A stretch of DNA of 64,000 bases from Corticibacter populi (lineage in GTDB: Bacteria; Pseudomonadota; Gammaproteobacteria; Burkholderiales; Burkholderiaceae_C): contig NZ_SGWR01000001.1 in NCBI RefSeq assembly GCF_004217315.1, forward strand, positions 930,001 to 994,000. Reading direction: 5' to 3'. Position numbers and translations under genes: made by a program. This document shows, piece after piece, positions 30,320-38,357 of the stretch; positions within the stretch are counted from its first letter, which is position 1, and every line of letters starts with the position of its first letter. The notes under the pieces are model-generated. The model worked only from the letters and a program-made list of their open reading frames with translations. It was not told the DNA's origin and ran no database searches.

Positions 30320-31903
30320 TCAGCGCCCCAGCAAGGCCCGGATGTTCAGGCGCGCCGCCAGCAAAACGCCAAAGTAGCCCAGTGCCGCCACCACCAGCAT
30401 GCCACCCAGCAGCAGCACACGCTGCATCGGCGTGTGCTGCAGCGCCAGCCAGTCCTGCGACTGGCGCGCCCACAACAACCACAGTGCCAGCACGATCAGG
30501 CCGGCGAGCACCTGAAAACCGAAACGCAACCAGCCCGGCTGCGGCCGGTAGGCGCGCCGGCGCATCAGGCCCACCAGCAGCCACAGCGCGTTGACCAGCG
30601 CACCCAGGCCAATCGAGAGCGCCAGCCCGGCATGGCCGAGCCAGGGCACCAGCACGATGTTGAGCAACTGCGTCAGCACCAGCACCACCACCGCCACCCG
30701 GACCGGTGTACGCATGTCCTGACTGGCGTAGTAGCCCGGCGCCAGCACCTTGATGGCCACCAAGCCCAGCAGGCCGGCGCCATAGCCCGTCAGCGCAACC
30801 GCGATCTGCCGCACGTCATGCGACTGCAGCGCCCCATAGTGAAACAGCGTGGCCACCAGGGGCATGGCAAAGAACATCAGGCCAATGGCGCAAGGCAGTG
30901 CAAACACCACCACCATGCGCAGGCCCCAGTCCAGCATGGCCGAGTACTGGTCGGCCTCTCCCGAGGCCTTGGCGGCCGAGAGCTGCGGCGTCAGCACCAC
31001 GCCCAGCGCCACCCCCAGCAAGGCGGTGGGAAACTCCATCAACCGGTCGGCATAGAACAGCCAGGTCACGCTGCCGGCTTGCAGGTGCGAGGCAATCTGC
31101 GTGTTGATCATCAGCGAGATCTGCGCCACACCCACCCCCAGCAGCGCCGGCCCCATCAGACTCAGGATGCGGCGCACCCCACTGTCACGCCACGCCTCGC
31201 GCAGCACGGCCGGACGCCAGCCGATGCGCGGCAACAGACCGGTGTGGCGCAGCGCCGGCACCTGGATGCCCAATTGCAACACGCCGCCGAGCATCACGCC
31301 AGCGGCCATCGCGTAGATCGGCTCGATGCCGTGGCGGCCGAACCAGGGCGCCAGCAGCACCGCCGCGCCGATCATCGCCACATTGAGCAGCACCGGCGTG
31401 AATGCCGGCACCATGTAGCGCCGCCAGGTATTGAGAATGCCCGCCGACAACGCCACCAGCGACATGCAGCCGATGTAGGGGAACATCCAGCGCGTCATCA
31501 GCGTCGCCGCCTCGAAAGCCGCGGGCTGCCGCTCCAGCCCGCTCGCCAGCAGCCACACCAGCAGCGGCGCGGCCAGCACGCCCAGCGCACTGAAGACCAG
31601 CAGCACCCAGAACAGCACGGTGGCAACGCGGTCGATCAGCCGTTGCGTCGCTTCATCCCCCTGCTGCGCTCGGGTGGCGGCCAGCACCGGCACGAAGGCT
31701 TGGCTGAACGCGCCTTCGGCAAACAGGCGGCGAAACAGGTTGGGAATGCGAAAGGCCACATTGAACGCATCGGTGAGCGCGCTGGCGCCGAAGAAGGTGG
31801 CCATCAGCAGATCGCGCACCAGCCCCGTCACGCGCGAGAACAGCGTCAGGATGGAAACCGTGGAAGCAGCTTTGAAGAGGGACACGGGATGGATGCGAAG
31901 CAA
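30320..31903 (-). CDS. murJ: lipid II flippase MurJ
   Basis: A 527-residue MOP-superfamily flippase with about fourteen membrane segments, needed to move lipid II across the inner membrane. The diagnostic N-terminus is present: STVSILTLFSRVTGLVRDLL, FFGASALTDAFNVAFRIPN and FRRLFAEGAFSQAFVPVL. Charged residues used by MurJ in the cavity (Arg in SRVTG, Asp in TDAF, Arg in FRIPN) are kept. Length fits. It is transcribed leftwards between the MFS gene and an rRNA methyltransferase gene. Confidence 0.94.
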   Translation of the reverse strand: MLRIHPVSLFKAASTVSILTLFSRVTGLVRDLLMATFFGASALTDAFNVAFRIPNLFRRLFAEGAFSQAFVPVLAATRAQQGDEATQRLIDRVATVLFWVLLVFSALGVLAAPLLVWLLASGLERQPAAFEAATLMTRWMFPYIGCMSLVALSAGILNTWRRYMVPAFTPVLLNVAMIGAAVLLAPWFGRHGIEPIYAMAAGVMLGGVLQLGIQVPALRHTGLLPRIGWRPAVLREAWRDSGVRRILSLMGPALLGVGVAQISLMINTQIASHLQAGSVTWLFYADRLMEFPTALLGVALGVVLTPQLSAAKASGEADQYSAMLDWGLRMVVVFALPCAIGLMFFAMPLVATLFHYGALQSHDVRQIAVALTGYGAGLLGLVAIKVLAPGYYASQDMRTPVRVAVVVLVLTQLLNIVLVPWLGHAGLALSIGLGALVNALWLLVGLMRRRAYRPQPGWLRFGFQVLAGLIVLALWLLWARQSQDWLALQHTPMQRVLLLGGMLVVAALGYFGVLLAARLNIRALLGR

Positions 31904-32011
31904 AAGGCCTGCGGCCTGTCCAGGAAACGGCCGCTTGAGAACCGCCGGGAAAGCGCGGATGGCAGCCAGGCATTGTATGCAGCTGCATGCCGCCTGTAAG
32001 GCTTGTATGGC

Positions 32012-32812
32012 TTATATGGCTTGTATGGTCGGCAACTGCGCAACCGCACTCGCATGCAGGCAGATGGCTGCGGCCGCCGCCACATTGAGCGACTCCTGCC
32101 CGCCCGGCTGGGCAATGCGCACCGGCGTGTGCGGCAGGGCCTGCAGCGCCGCGCCAACGCCCTGCCCCTCGTGGCCCAGGATCCAGGCGCAGGGCCATGG
32201 CAGGCGGCTCTGGTGCAGGTACTCACCGTCGTGCGAGCTGGTCAGCAGAAACGGCACCGCAAGGCTCCCCACCTCTTCGGCTCCGACCTGCTCGACCAGA
32301 TGCAGGCTGAAATGCGCCCCCATGCCGGCGCGCACCACCTTGGGCGACCACAGTCCCGCCGTGCCCTGCATGGCCGCCACCTGCCGAAAACCGAAGGCCG
32401 CCGCACTGCGCAGAATGGCGCCGACGTTGCCGGCATCCTGCAGACGGTCCAGCACCACCGTGGGTACGCCCTGGAGCAAGCCGGGGTTGCCCGGCCATTG
32501 CAGCACATAGGCGAGTCCGGCCGGACTCTCAAGCGCACTGATATCGGCAAACAGGCGCTCCGGCACCACCACCACCGGCGCCCCCGGTACCTGCCAGTGC
32601 GCGCCCTGCCCCGACTGCCACACGGCATCGCTGACCACCAGCGTCGCCACCGCCCAGCCGGCTTGCCGCGCCATGCCGCACAGGTGTTCGCCTTCCAGCC
32701 ACATCTGGCCCTGCTTGCGGTAGGCGTGGCTGTCCTGGGCCAGACGCCGCCAGGACTTGAGACTGGTATTGTCGCGCGATGAAATATGGAGGATCTGGGA
32801 GAATGCGGACAT
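32012..32812 (-). CDS. SpoU/TrmH-family RNA 2'-O-methyltransferase
   Basis: A 266-residue SPOUT methyltransferase that should 2'-O-methylate ribose in rRNA or tRNA using a trefoil-knot AdoMet site. The three motifs are readable: motif 1 VVLDRLQDAGNVGAILRSAAAFG, motif 2 ILGHEGQGV and motif 3 IAQPGGQESLNVAAAAAI. An N-terminal ~90-residue domain (SLKSWRRLAQDSHAYRKQ) is the usual substrate-binding part. ATG 32812 is used, the longer frame start being unsupported. The exact target nucleotide cannot be told. Confidence 0.88.
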   Translation of the reverse strand: MSAFSQILHISSRDNTSLKSWRRLAQDSHAYRKQGQMWLEGEHLCGMARQAGWAVATLVVSDAVWQSGQGAHWQVPGAPVVVVPERLFADISALESPAGLAYVLQWPGNPGLLQGVPTVVLDRLQDAGNVGAILRSAAAFGFRQVAAMQGTAGLWSPKVVRAGMGAHFSLHLVEQVGAEEVGSLAVPFLLTSSHDGEYLHQSRLPWPCAWILGHEGQGVGAALQALPHTPVRIAQPGGQESLNVAAAAAICLHASAVAQLPTIQAI

Positions 32813-33046
32813 GACGCTTTCAGCGAAAAACGACGGTCTACCAGCCATCCATGGCGAGCAGCCCGCAAAGCCGGCATTGTGGCATGCCCATCCGCCTCCG
32901 CTCCGGCCGGTCACGCCGACATCCGAGGCCCCGCCTCCCCTCTCGCCATACCCGCACCGTATGCAGATGCATCGGTTTCGGCCGTTCAGCGCTACACTTT
33001 GATGCCTGTCTTTCCGCACTTGCCGCATCTGCCGCATCTTTCAGCC

Positions 33047-33883
33047 ATGACCTACTGCGTCGCCATCAAGATCCACGCCGGACTGGTTTTCCTCTCCGAC
33101 TCGCGCACCAATGCCGGGCTGGACAACATCAGCTCGTTCCGCAAGATGGTCATCTACGAGAACACTGGCGAGCGCTTCATGACGCTGCTCTCGGCGGGCA
33201 ACCTCAGCATCACGCAGACCATCCGCGAGTTGCTGCAGACCCAGCAAATCGAGGATTCCAACACCGGCAAGCCCATCACCATCTGGACGGCCCCGAGCAT
33301 GTTCGAGGCGGCCCGCATCCTGGGCGCGGCAGTGCGCCACCTGCATGAGCGCGAAGGCAATGAACTGCGCCAGGCCGGCATCGACTTCAACGTCTCCTTC
33401 CTGTTCGGCGGTCAGATCAAGGGCGAGGCACCGCGCCTCTTCCAAGTCTATGCCGCGGGCAATTTCATCGAGGCGACCACCGAGACGCCCTTCTTCCAGA
33501 TCGGCGAATTCAAGTACGGCAAACCCGTGCTCGACCGGGTGCTGGAGGAAAACCTGCCGCTGGGCGAAGCCGCCAAATGCGCACTGGTCTCGATGGACAG
33601 CACGCTCAAGTCCAACCTCTCGGTCGGCATGCCGCTGGACCTCGTGGTCTACACCCGCGACAGCCTCACCGCCGGGCGCGTGGTCTGCATCGACGAAGAC
33701 AACACCTACTTCCGCCGCCTGCGCAAGAGCTGGGGCGAAAAGCTGCGCCAGATCTTCGACGAAATCGAGGATCCCGACTGGAGCGATACCGCCCCCACCA
33801 CCGAGAAGATCGGCGCCTGGGATCAGGCCCCCAACGTCCAGCCACTGCGCAAGATCGGCACGCCGCAGGAAAAGCTGGTCTGA
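33047..33883 (+). CDS. Anbu-type proteasome homologue
   Basis: A 278-residue Ntn-hydrolase-fold protein of the proteasome-type (Anbu) family. The N-terminus MTYCVAIKIHAGLVFLSDSR places a threonine at position 2 as likely nucleophile after Met removal; TNAGLDNISSFRKM follows, also typical. GGQIKGEAPRLFQVYAAGNFIEAT is a family core. In some bacteria anbu lies with an alpha-E/transglutaminase/ATP-grasp cluster; none is here, and the only close + strand partner is an alpha/beta hydrolase 24 bases downstream. Confidence 0.88.
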   Translation: MTYCVAIKIHAGLVFLSDSRTNAGLDNISSFRKMVIYENTGERFMTLLSAGNLSITQTIRELLQTQQIEDSNTGKPITIWTAPSMFEAARILGAAVRHLHEREGNELRQAGIDFNVSFLFGGQIKGEAPRLFQVYAAGNFIEATTETPFFQIGEFKYGKPVLDRVLEENLPLGEAAKCALVSMDSTLKSNLSVGMPLDLVVYTRDSLTAGRVVCIDEDNTYFRRLRKSWGEKLRQIFDEIEDPDWSDTAPTTEKIGAWDQAPNVQPLRKIGTPQEKLV

Positions 33884-33907
33884 CCCCACCGCCGCGCCGC
33901 ATTCGCC

Positions 33908-34738
33908 ATGCCGCTGATCCTCTTCTCGCATGCCAACGGCTTTCCGGCCGGCACCTACCGCCGGCTGTTCGAGGCATTGCGAGAGCGCGGCTTCACCGTC
34001 GAAGCCATCGATCGTTTCGGTCATGATGCGCGCTACCCCGTCACCAGCAACTGGCCGCATCTGAGCCGCCAATTGTGTGACTTCGCCGAGGCGCAGGCCG
34101 CCCGGCATGGCCAGCCGGCGTTCTTCGTCGGCCATTCCCTGGGCGGCTATCTCAGCCTGATGGCCGCCAGCCAGGCGCCAACCCTCTGCCGCGGCGTGGT
34201 GTTGCTGGACTCGCCCGTGCTGGCCGGCTGGCGCGCCGCCGGCATCCATGCCGCCAAGCATACGGCGCTGGTGCGCCGCATCTCCCCCGGCCAATTCAGC
34301 CACAAGCGCCGCAACTGGTGGCCCAGCCGCGAGGACGCACTGGCGCATTTCCAGCGCAAGCCGAATTTCGCGCGCTGGCATCCGGAGGTGCTGCAGGACT
34401 ACATCCGGCACGGCCTGGCCGACGCCGATACGGGCAGCATCCTCTATTTCGACCGGGAGGTGGAAACCGCCATCTACAACACGCTCGCCCACAATCTGGG
34501 GCCGCTGCTGCGGCGCCAGCCGCTGCAATGCCCCTGCGTCTTCATTGGCGGACACCAGTCGCGCGAGCTGCGGCAGATCGGCATCGGCCACACCCGGCGC
34601 ATCACCCACGGCCGCATCATGATGCTGGATGGCAGCCACCTATTCCCGATGGAGCACCCGGACGCCACCATCTCCGCCATTGAAGCGGCCATCCTGGACA
34701 TGGACGCGTCGACAACACGCGCAACTCAAAAAATTTAG
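33908..34738 (+). CDS. alpha/beta hydrolase
   Basis: A 276-residue alpha/beta-hydrolase. The oxyanion segment LFSHANGFPAGTY, nucleophile elbow GHSLGG (Ser near residue 79), an acid in the LLDSPVLAG or later strand, and His in LDGSHLFPMEHP are visible. A lid region of about 100 residues follows the elbow. Substrate unknown. It starts 24 bases after the anbu stop codon and is likely co-transcribed. It is the last host protein gene before the tRNA. Confidence 0.82.
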   Translation: MPLILFSHANGFPAGTYRRLFEALRERGFTVEAIDRFGHDARYPVTSNWPHLSRQLCDFAEAQAARHGQPAFFVGHSLGGYLSLMAASQAPTLCRGVVLLDSPVLAGWRAAGIHAAKHTALVRRISPGQFSHKRRNWWPSREDALAHFQRKPNFARWHPEVLQDYIRHGLADADTGSILYFDREVETAIYNTLAHNLGPLLRRQPLQCPCVFIGGHQSRELRQIGIGHTRRITHGRIMMLDGSHLFPMEHPDATISAIEAAILDMDASTTRATQKI

Positions 34739-34767
34739 CAAGCATCTCGAAAAATTCGGAAAAACAT

Positions 34768-34776
34768 TGCTATACT
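34768..34776 (+). promoter_or_regulatory. extended -10 element of the tRNA-Met promoter
   Basis: TGC-TATACT ends ten bases before the tRNA gene. No good -35 is visible, in keeping with an extended -10 promoter. Confidence 0.45.
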
Positions 34777-34786
34777 GCTGGGCTTT

Positions 34787-34863
34787 GGCGCATTAGCTCA
34801 GCTGGTTAGAGCGACGGAATCATAATCCGCAGGTCCCCTGTTCGAATCAGGGATGCGCCACCA
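34787..34863 (+). tRNA. tRNA-Met (CAT anticodon), CCA encoded
   Basis: A 77-base gene with perfect acceptor stem (GGCGCAT with ATGCGCC), D arm GCTC...GAGC, anticodon CAT at 34821-34823, T arm CCCTG-TTCGAAT-CAGGG and encoded CCA at 34861-34863. The first anticodon-stem pair is an A-C mismatch. Elongator Met is favoured; Ile2 (lysidine-modified CAU) and initiator forms are less likely because the initiator GGG/CCC anticodon stem is missing. The phage lysis genes begin directly after it, so its 3' end is the probable attachment site. Confidence 0.9.
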
Positions 34864-34871
34864 GAAATATC

Positions 34872-34907
34872 AAAATGTTGCATGTAAAGAGCATGCAACA
34901 TTTTTTT
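34872..34907 (+). terminator. intrinsic terminator after tRNA-Met
   Basis: A perfect 13-bp stem (34872-34884 with 34892-34904, core ATGTTGCATG / CATGCAACAT, loop TAAAGAG) followed by T to 34907. It ends tRNA transcription; its A/T symmetry also lets it stop the leftward phage transcript before the tRNA. Confidence 0.82.
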
Positions 34908-34980
34908 GTTTTGCGGAACAGTATTCCGCAAACAAATCATCCACCGCTCTGTCGCAACACCGCCGCAGCCGCGCCTGTCC

Positions 34981-35454
34981 TCAATCCGTCGTCGGCCACG
35001 CGGCCAAAACCTTCTTCAGTTCGACAGCGAGCTCTCCAGCTGCTGCTGCCACTCCTTGATATTCCGCGCTGCACTGAGCGAGTAGTCCGGCTGCAGCAAC
35101 TGCGAATTCACGCTGGGCCTCGCCGGAAACCTGGGACAGACGCTCGCGGACGAGTGTGGTGCTGTCGCGCAGGCTGACATAAGCATCCCAAGCGTTGCGC
35201 TCACCAGCACGCGCGGCCGCCAGGTCACGCTGGGCTTGTTCGATTGCGGCATCCTTGATCTCCTGCATCCGGTTCTGTTCGTCCAGGGCGGTCTCGCGCT
35301 GCTCGGCCAGGGCCTGGGCATGCTCCCTCTCGATGCGCTCGATCCGGGTCTGCGCTTCCGCCACGCGCGCATCCGCCTTTGCTGTTGCCAGCCATGCGCC
35401 CAATGCGATACCGACAGCGGCGCAAGCAACACAAGCGGGCAGCAACACCTTCAT
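34981..35454 (-). CDS. Rz-like i-spanin
   Basis: A 157-residue inner-membrane spanin subunit. An N-terminal membrane segment (LPACVACAAVGIALGAWLA) is followed by a long coiled coil rich in Glu, Gln, Arg and Ala (ARVAEAQTRIERIEREHAQA), the layout of phage Rz proteins that fuse inner and outer membranes at lysis. It overlaps the endolysin stop by four bases and contains the Rz1 gene in another frame. Start ATG 35454 is taken over the frame start 35478. Confidence 0.8.
   Translation of the reverse strand: MKVLLPACVACAAVGIALGAWLATAKADARVAEAQTRIERIEREHAQALAEQRETALDEQNRMQEIKDAAIEQAQRDLAAARAGERNAWDAYVSLRDSTTLVRERLSQVSGEAQREFAVAAAGLLAQCSAEYQGVAAAAGELAVELKKVLAAWPTTD
35016..35228 (-). CDS. Rz1-like o-spanin lipoprotein embedded in Rz
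   Basis: A 70-residue product read in a different frame wholly inside the Rz gene, starting with GTG 35228 (VTWRPRVLVSATLGMLMSAC). It has a basic n-region, a hydrophobic stretch and a lipobox ending MSAC at residue 20, then a short mature part with several prolines (PHSSASVCPRFPARP). This is the classical embedded Rz/Rz1 arrangement. The start codon and weak binding site make the exact N-terminus uncertain. Confidence 0.6.
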   Translation of the reverse strand: MTWRPRVLVSATLGMLMSACATAPHSSASVCPRFPARPSVNSQLLQPDYSLSAARNIKEWQQQLESSLSN

Positions 35455-36086
35455 GGATCGATCCTCCAATCGGCGCACATCTCACCATTCGCTTCGCCGC
35501 GCACGACAAGGCCGGGCAGCACCGTCGAAACACCGTTGACCGTGCCCCGGTTCCATCGCGGGTTCTCGCGGCAGGCACCGACCAGATCGCCCGCATTGGC
35601 CTTGCGCAGCATCGTGCTGGCACTGAAATTGCCCTCACCTTTGTTCCAGATGAAATCAATGAAGGTCGCCTGCACAAAAGGATCGTAGGTCGGCCAATAG
35701 ATCAGCCGAGACTGGGCGAACGCCTCCACCCGCAGGTAGCGAGCCTTCTCCAGCCGGTAGCAATCGGCGGGCGAGTAGTACCGGCCAGACACCACACCTG
35801 CGCCGGTCACACCGTTGCAGACCGTCAGCGGCCGGCCCTTGCCATTGGTGTCCACATAGGGCCTGCCGTAGTGCTCGCCACTGCTCTCGTAGTAGCGGCC
35901 CATGACCATGGCCAGCTTGACGGCGAGCGACGTTGACGTATCGGCTGCAACGGCCGTCACGTACTGGTCGCGCATAGCTTCATCGGTGGTCTTGGAAGCC
36001 CAGTACGTGCCGCCGCCAGTGATGCCAACGGCGACCACCAGAGCGGCGAGGCGTGTTGCCAGCCATGCTGGAACCTTCGAGGTCAT
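35451..36086 (-). CDS. SAR endolysin (phage lysozyme, GH24-like)
   Basis: A 211-residue lysozyme with an N-terminal signal-anchor-release segment (LAALVVAVGITGGGTYWA). The catalytic region shows a Glu in SSGEHYGRPYVD, then the G-x-x-T-V-C-x-G-x-T pattern (RPLTVCNGVTGAGV), and later ADCYRLEKARYL and FIDFIWNKGEGNF, as in P21-type SAR endolysins. It degrades peptidoglycan once released from the membrane by the holin. Its start overlaps the holin stop and its stop overlaps the Rz start, each by four bases. Confidence 0.85.
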   Translation of the reverse strand: MTSKVPAWLATRLAALVVAVGITGGGTYWASKTTDEAMRDQYVTAVAADTSTSLAVKLAMVMGRYYESSGEHYGRPYVDTNGKGRPLTVCNGVTGAGVVSGRYYSPADCYRLEKARYLRVEAFAQSRLIYWPTYDPFVQATFIDFIWNKGEGNFSASTMLRKANAGDLVGACRENPRWNRGTVNGVSTVLPGLVVRGEANGEMCADWRIDP

Positions 36087-36388
36087 AGCTTCCCCCAGCC
36101 CGTTCCCTGGAGATCCTGACCGGCAGCCGCGCGAGCCGCGTCGATCCTGGCCTGCCGGCGCCATTTCCAGACGAGATGCGCAAGCTGCGCGACAACATAG
36201 ATGATCGACACCAAGGTCAACCAGGCCGAGAGCGGCCATCCAAGCACAGCCGTGCCAGCCGAAGCCGTCAGTCCAGGAGCCGTCTGGTATGCCGCCTGCG
36301 TCAGGTCTTGTTTCTGCTGCGCGCTCAGGCATTCATGGATGCCCAGTAAAGCGAGCAGTGGTGCAATACAGCGTTTGACGAAGTTCAT
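36083..36388 (-). CDS. holin / pinholin-like membrane protein
   Basis: A 101-residue protein at the head of the lysis cassette. One or two hydrophobic segments are seen (CIAPLLALLGI near the start, WLTLVSIIYVVAQLAHLVW near residue 60), followed by a basic tail KWRRQARIDAAR. It is called a holin from this shape and its place before the SAR endolysin. ATG 36388 is preferred; the frame start at 36457 reads through the hairpin and promoter-like motif. Only a weak GAGAG precedes it, and the conserved GCAGGAGU hairpin lies 16 bases upstream. Confidence 0.7.
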   Translation of the reverse strand: MNFVKRCIAPLLALLGIHECLSAQQKQDLTQAAYQTAPGLTASAGTAVLGWPLSAWLTLVSIIYVVAQLAHLVWKWRRQARIDAARAAAGQDLQGTGWGKL

Positions 36389-36404
36389 CTGTGCTCTCTC
36401 GTAA

Positions 36405-36424
36405 AAGAGCACTCCTGCGCCCTT
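36405..36424 (-). promoter_or_regulatory. GCAGGAGU-loop RNA hairpin, copy 1 (before holin)
   Basis: On the minus strand AAGGGC-GCAGGAGU-GCUCUU: a 6-bp stem with one G-U pair and an 8-nt loop. The same loop occurs in two other leaders (42710, 49164) on different stems. It ends 16 bases before the holin start codon. Confidence 0.75.
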
Positions 36425-36464
36425 GATGAGGGGCAGTGTCGAAGGAACAGAGGCCAATGCCCAA

Positions 36465-36476
36465 CCCTATACAGGG
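36465..36476 (-). promoter_or_regulatory. CCCTGTATAGGG motif, copy 1
   Basis: Minus strand CCCTGTATAGGGTT, upstream of the holin hairpin. Unlike the other four copies it is 76 bases from the next start codon instead of 36-37. The CCCT/AGGG arms are inverted repeats around four bases. Confidence 0.6.
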
Positions 36477-36488
36477 CAGGGTCGGCCG

Positions 36489-38357
36489 TCAGCGTTCGTA
36501 GCTGTAGTTGTCGCTCCGCCCCCAAGAGCCAGACTGCGATCCGGAGCCGGACACTCCAGCGGAGATGTTGATTGCCGACATAGCGCCAGCTACAAGCTGC
36601 GCCGTGAACTGACCAGCCGAGCGAGCCGCCTCCATGGCAAGCTGAGCAGTCTGAATTGCGTGCTGCATCTTGGCATTGAACTCGCTGATCTGCATCTCTG
36701 AGTAGGCGATGTTTGTGCGGGTCTGCATGTCCGCAAACCGCTGGTTCATTTCCGCTTGGGACACATTGACCGCGGCCCCGGCACGCCATGCGTCGCTCTC
36801 TGTTTGAAATGCCTGCAAGGCATATTGAGCCTCACGAAGCACAGCATCAACCTTCGCGCGCCACACTTCAGCATCCGCTTGGTATTCCGCCAGTAGCACG
36901 CGCGCCCCCTCCATCTGCAACTGCTTGCCTTTGATCTTGATGTCAGCCTTGTTGGCGATGGCTTGCACAGTCGTGGCGTACGCCCTCGACTGCGCCTCAA
37001 ACATGTTGGCCTTCGCTGCTTCCGCACGCACCTGCGAATCGAAGGCATCGAATCGGACCTTCTCCGCGTTGACCCTTTCCGCATAGGCTTGCACGTCCGC
37101 GCGGTAGCCTTGGAATTGTGCTTCGACCACATCGGCCTTGACTTTTGCCCCTTCCATGAGCGCCCGGAAGGTGGAGACCGACTGCTCGACTGCGATGAAC
37201 TTCGCTTTGAAGACCTCCACTTCGTTGGCGTTGTGCGACTGCACAGCCTGCGCTCTGGTGCGCCACACCTCCAGCGTCGCCAGCGCCCGATCCAGTCGCA
37301 GACGGAACGCCTCTCGCATGGCGTCAAAGCCCTGAATCCGGGCATTGAAGAGCGCGACTTGTGAATTGAACACTTGGATCTGCGCCTCCGCGCCAAAGCG
37401 CGCGACCTCAAAGAGGCGCTTGGTCGTGTTCTCGTGCAGGTTCTGCAGCAGCTGTTCGGTGGCAATTCCGCGTTCAACTGCAAAGCGGATGTTCTCGATC
37501 TCCCACTTCGCCGCCTCAATCAGGATGTCGCGGTTCAACTCTGCTGCCTGCGCTCGCCCCTGCTCCTTGGCAACATTGATCTGCTTGACTAGCATTCCCG
37601 GCGGCATTGAGAAGCCGCGCGCGGCAAATGCCGAAACCGACTCATGCACAGCGCGGCGGGTTTCTGCGCTGATGCGATCGCGGCTGCGGCTAAAAAGCGC
37701 ATCTTCAACATGGGCCGGCAGACCGGTGCCGCCCTGCATGTAGCGCTTGACCCATGCCACCAGATCATCCAACAGTTCACTCTCGTACTGCGGCTCCCGC
37801 CAGTCGATAAAGACATTCGGCACAGCGAAATCCACACTTGGCGGATTGCCGTTGAAATCATCCAGCAACGGGAAATCGAAGTCGGGGATGTCTCGCAACT
37901 GGCCGATTGTCGGCAGATCGATCACGGGCGCCGCAGGAATTGACACATCCGTATCGACCGCCGGCCTCGACGGTGCCGCGGGAAGATTCATCGCCGGTGC
38001 ATTTGGCACCTGCAAGGTTGGCTGAACCGGGGCATCAGGGAGAGGGTCCATAGCCACCTGATCCAGGTCGGATAGCAAATGATCGATCATCGGGCGTGCA
38101 GGATCGGCCGGCAGCGCAACCGACGCCGCCGAGAACTTAGGCTGCGGGTCGAGTTTCACTGCTGCATCGGGAATAGTAGGCGCAGCCGGGCGGGTTGGAG
38201 CAGCCACCGTGCCAACGCGGATGCCCGATAGATCCTCCAACACCTTCCGCAGTTCAGAAGACCAGTCCTGCAGGTCACTATTCATCCGCGATCGTTGATC
38301 CTGCACCACTTCCATGGCCAGGCCCATTGCAGCCAACTCCGGGTATTGAGATGCCAT
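36489..38357 (-). CDS. coiled-coil phage structural protein
   Basis: A 622-residue protein, not assignable to a named family. Residues ~45-190 are Pro/Asp-rich with repeated PAAP/PDAP segments; from about 200 to 590 it is continuous alpha-helix with long coiled-coil character (ARFGAEAQIQVFNSQVALFN, FQGYRADVQAYAERVNAEK); the end is Ser/Gly-rich. It is the last virion-type gene before the lysis cassette, so a fibre or tail-associated rod is the likeliest role. Its start overlaps the previous stop by one base. Confidence 0.65.
   Translation of the reverse strand: MASQYPELAAMGLAMEVVQDQRSRMNSDLQDWSSELRKVLEDLSGIRVGTVAAPTRPAAPTIPDAAVKLDPQPKFSAASVALPADPARPMIDHLLSDLDQVAMDPLPDAPVQPTLQVPNAPAMNLPAAPSRPAVDTDVSIPAAPVIDLPTIGQLRDIPDFDFPLLDDFNGNPPSVDFAVPNVFIDWREPQYESELLDDLVAWVKRYMQGGTGLPAHVEDALFSRSRDRISAETRRAVHESVSAFAARGFSMPPGMLVKQINVAKEQGRAQAAELNRDILIEAAKWEIENIRFAVERGIATEQLLQNLHENTTKRLFEVARFGAEAQIQVFNSQVALFNARIQGFDAMREAFRLRLDRALATLEVWRTRAQAVQSHNANEVEVFKAKFIAVEQSVSTFRALMEGAKVKADVVEAQFQGYRADVQAYAERVNAEKVRFDAFDSQVRAEAAKANMFEAQSRAYATTVQAIANKADIKIKGKQLQMEGARVLLAEYQADAEVWRAKVDAVLREAQYALQAFQTESDAWRAGAAVNVSQAEMNQRFADMQTRTNIAYSEMQISEFNAKMQHAIQTAQLAMEAARSAGQFTAQLVAGAMSAINISAGVSGSGSQSGSWGRSDNYSYER

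Noticed and set aside
30284-31999. 571-codon + strand frame opposite murJ
   Set aside because: Antisense shadow rich in His, Gln and Arg; murJ is clear on the other strand.
34787-34863. Reading the tRNA as initiator tRNA-fMet
   Set aside because: The acceptor stem is fully paired at the first position and the three G-C pairs of the initiator anticodon stem are missing.
35451-36332. Longer endolysin frame starting at 36332
   Set aside because: The extra 82 residues overlap the holin in another frame and are not conserved-looking; ATG 36086 gives a proper SAR N-terminus and a four-base overlap.
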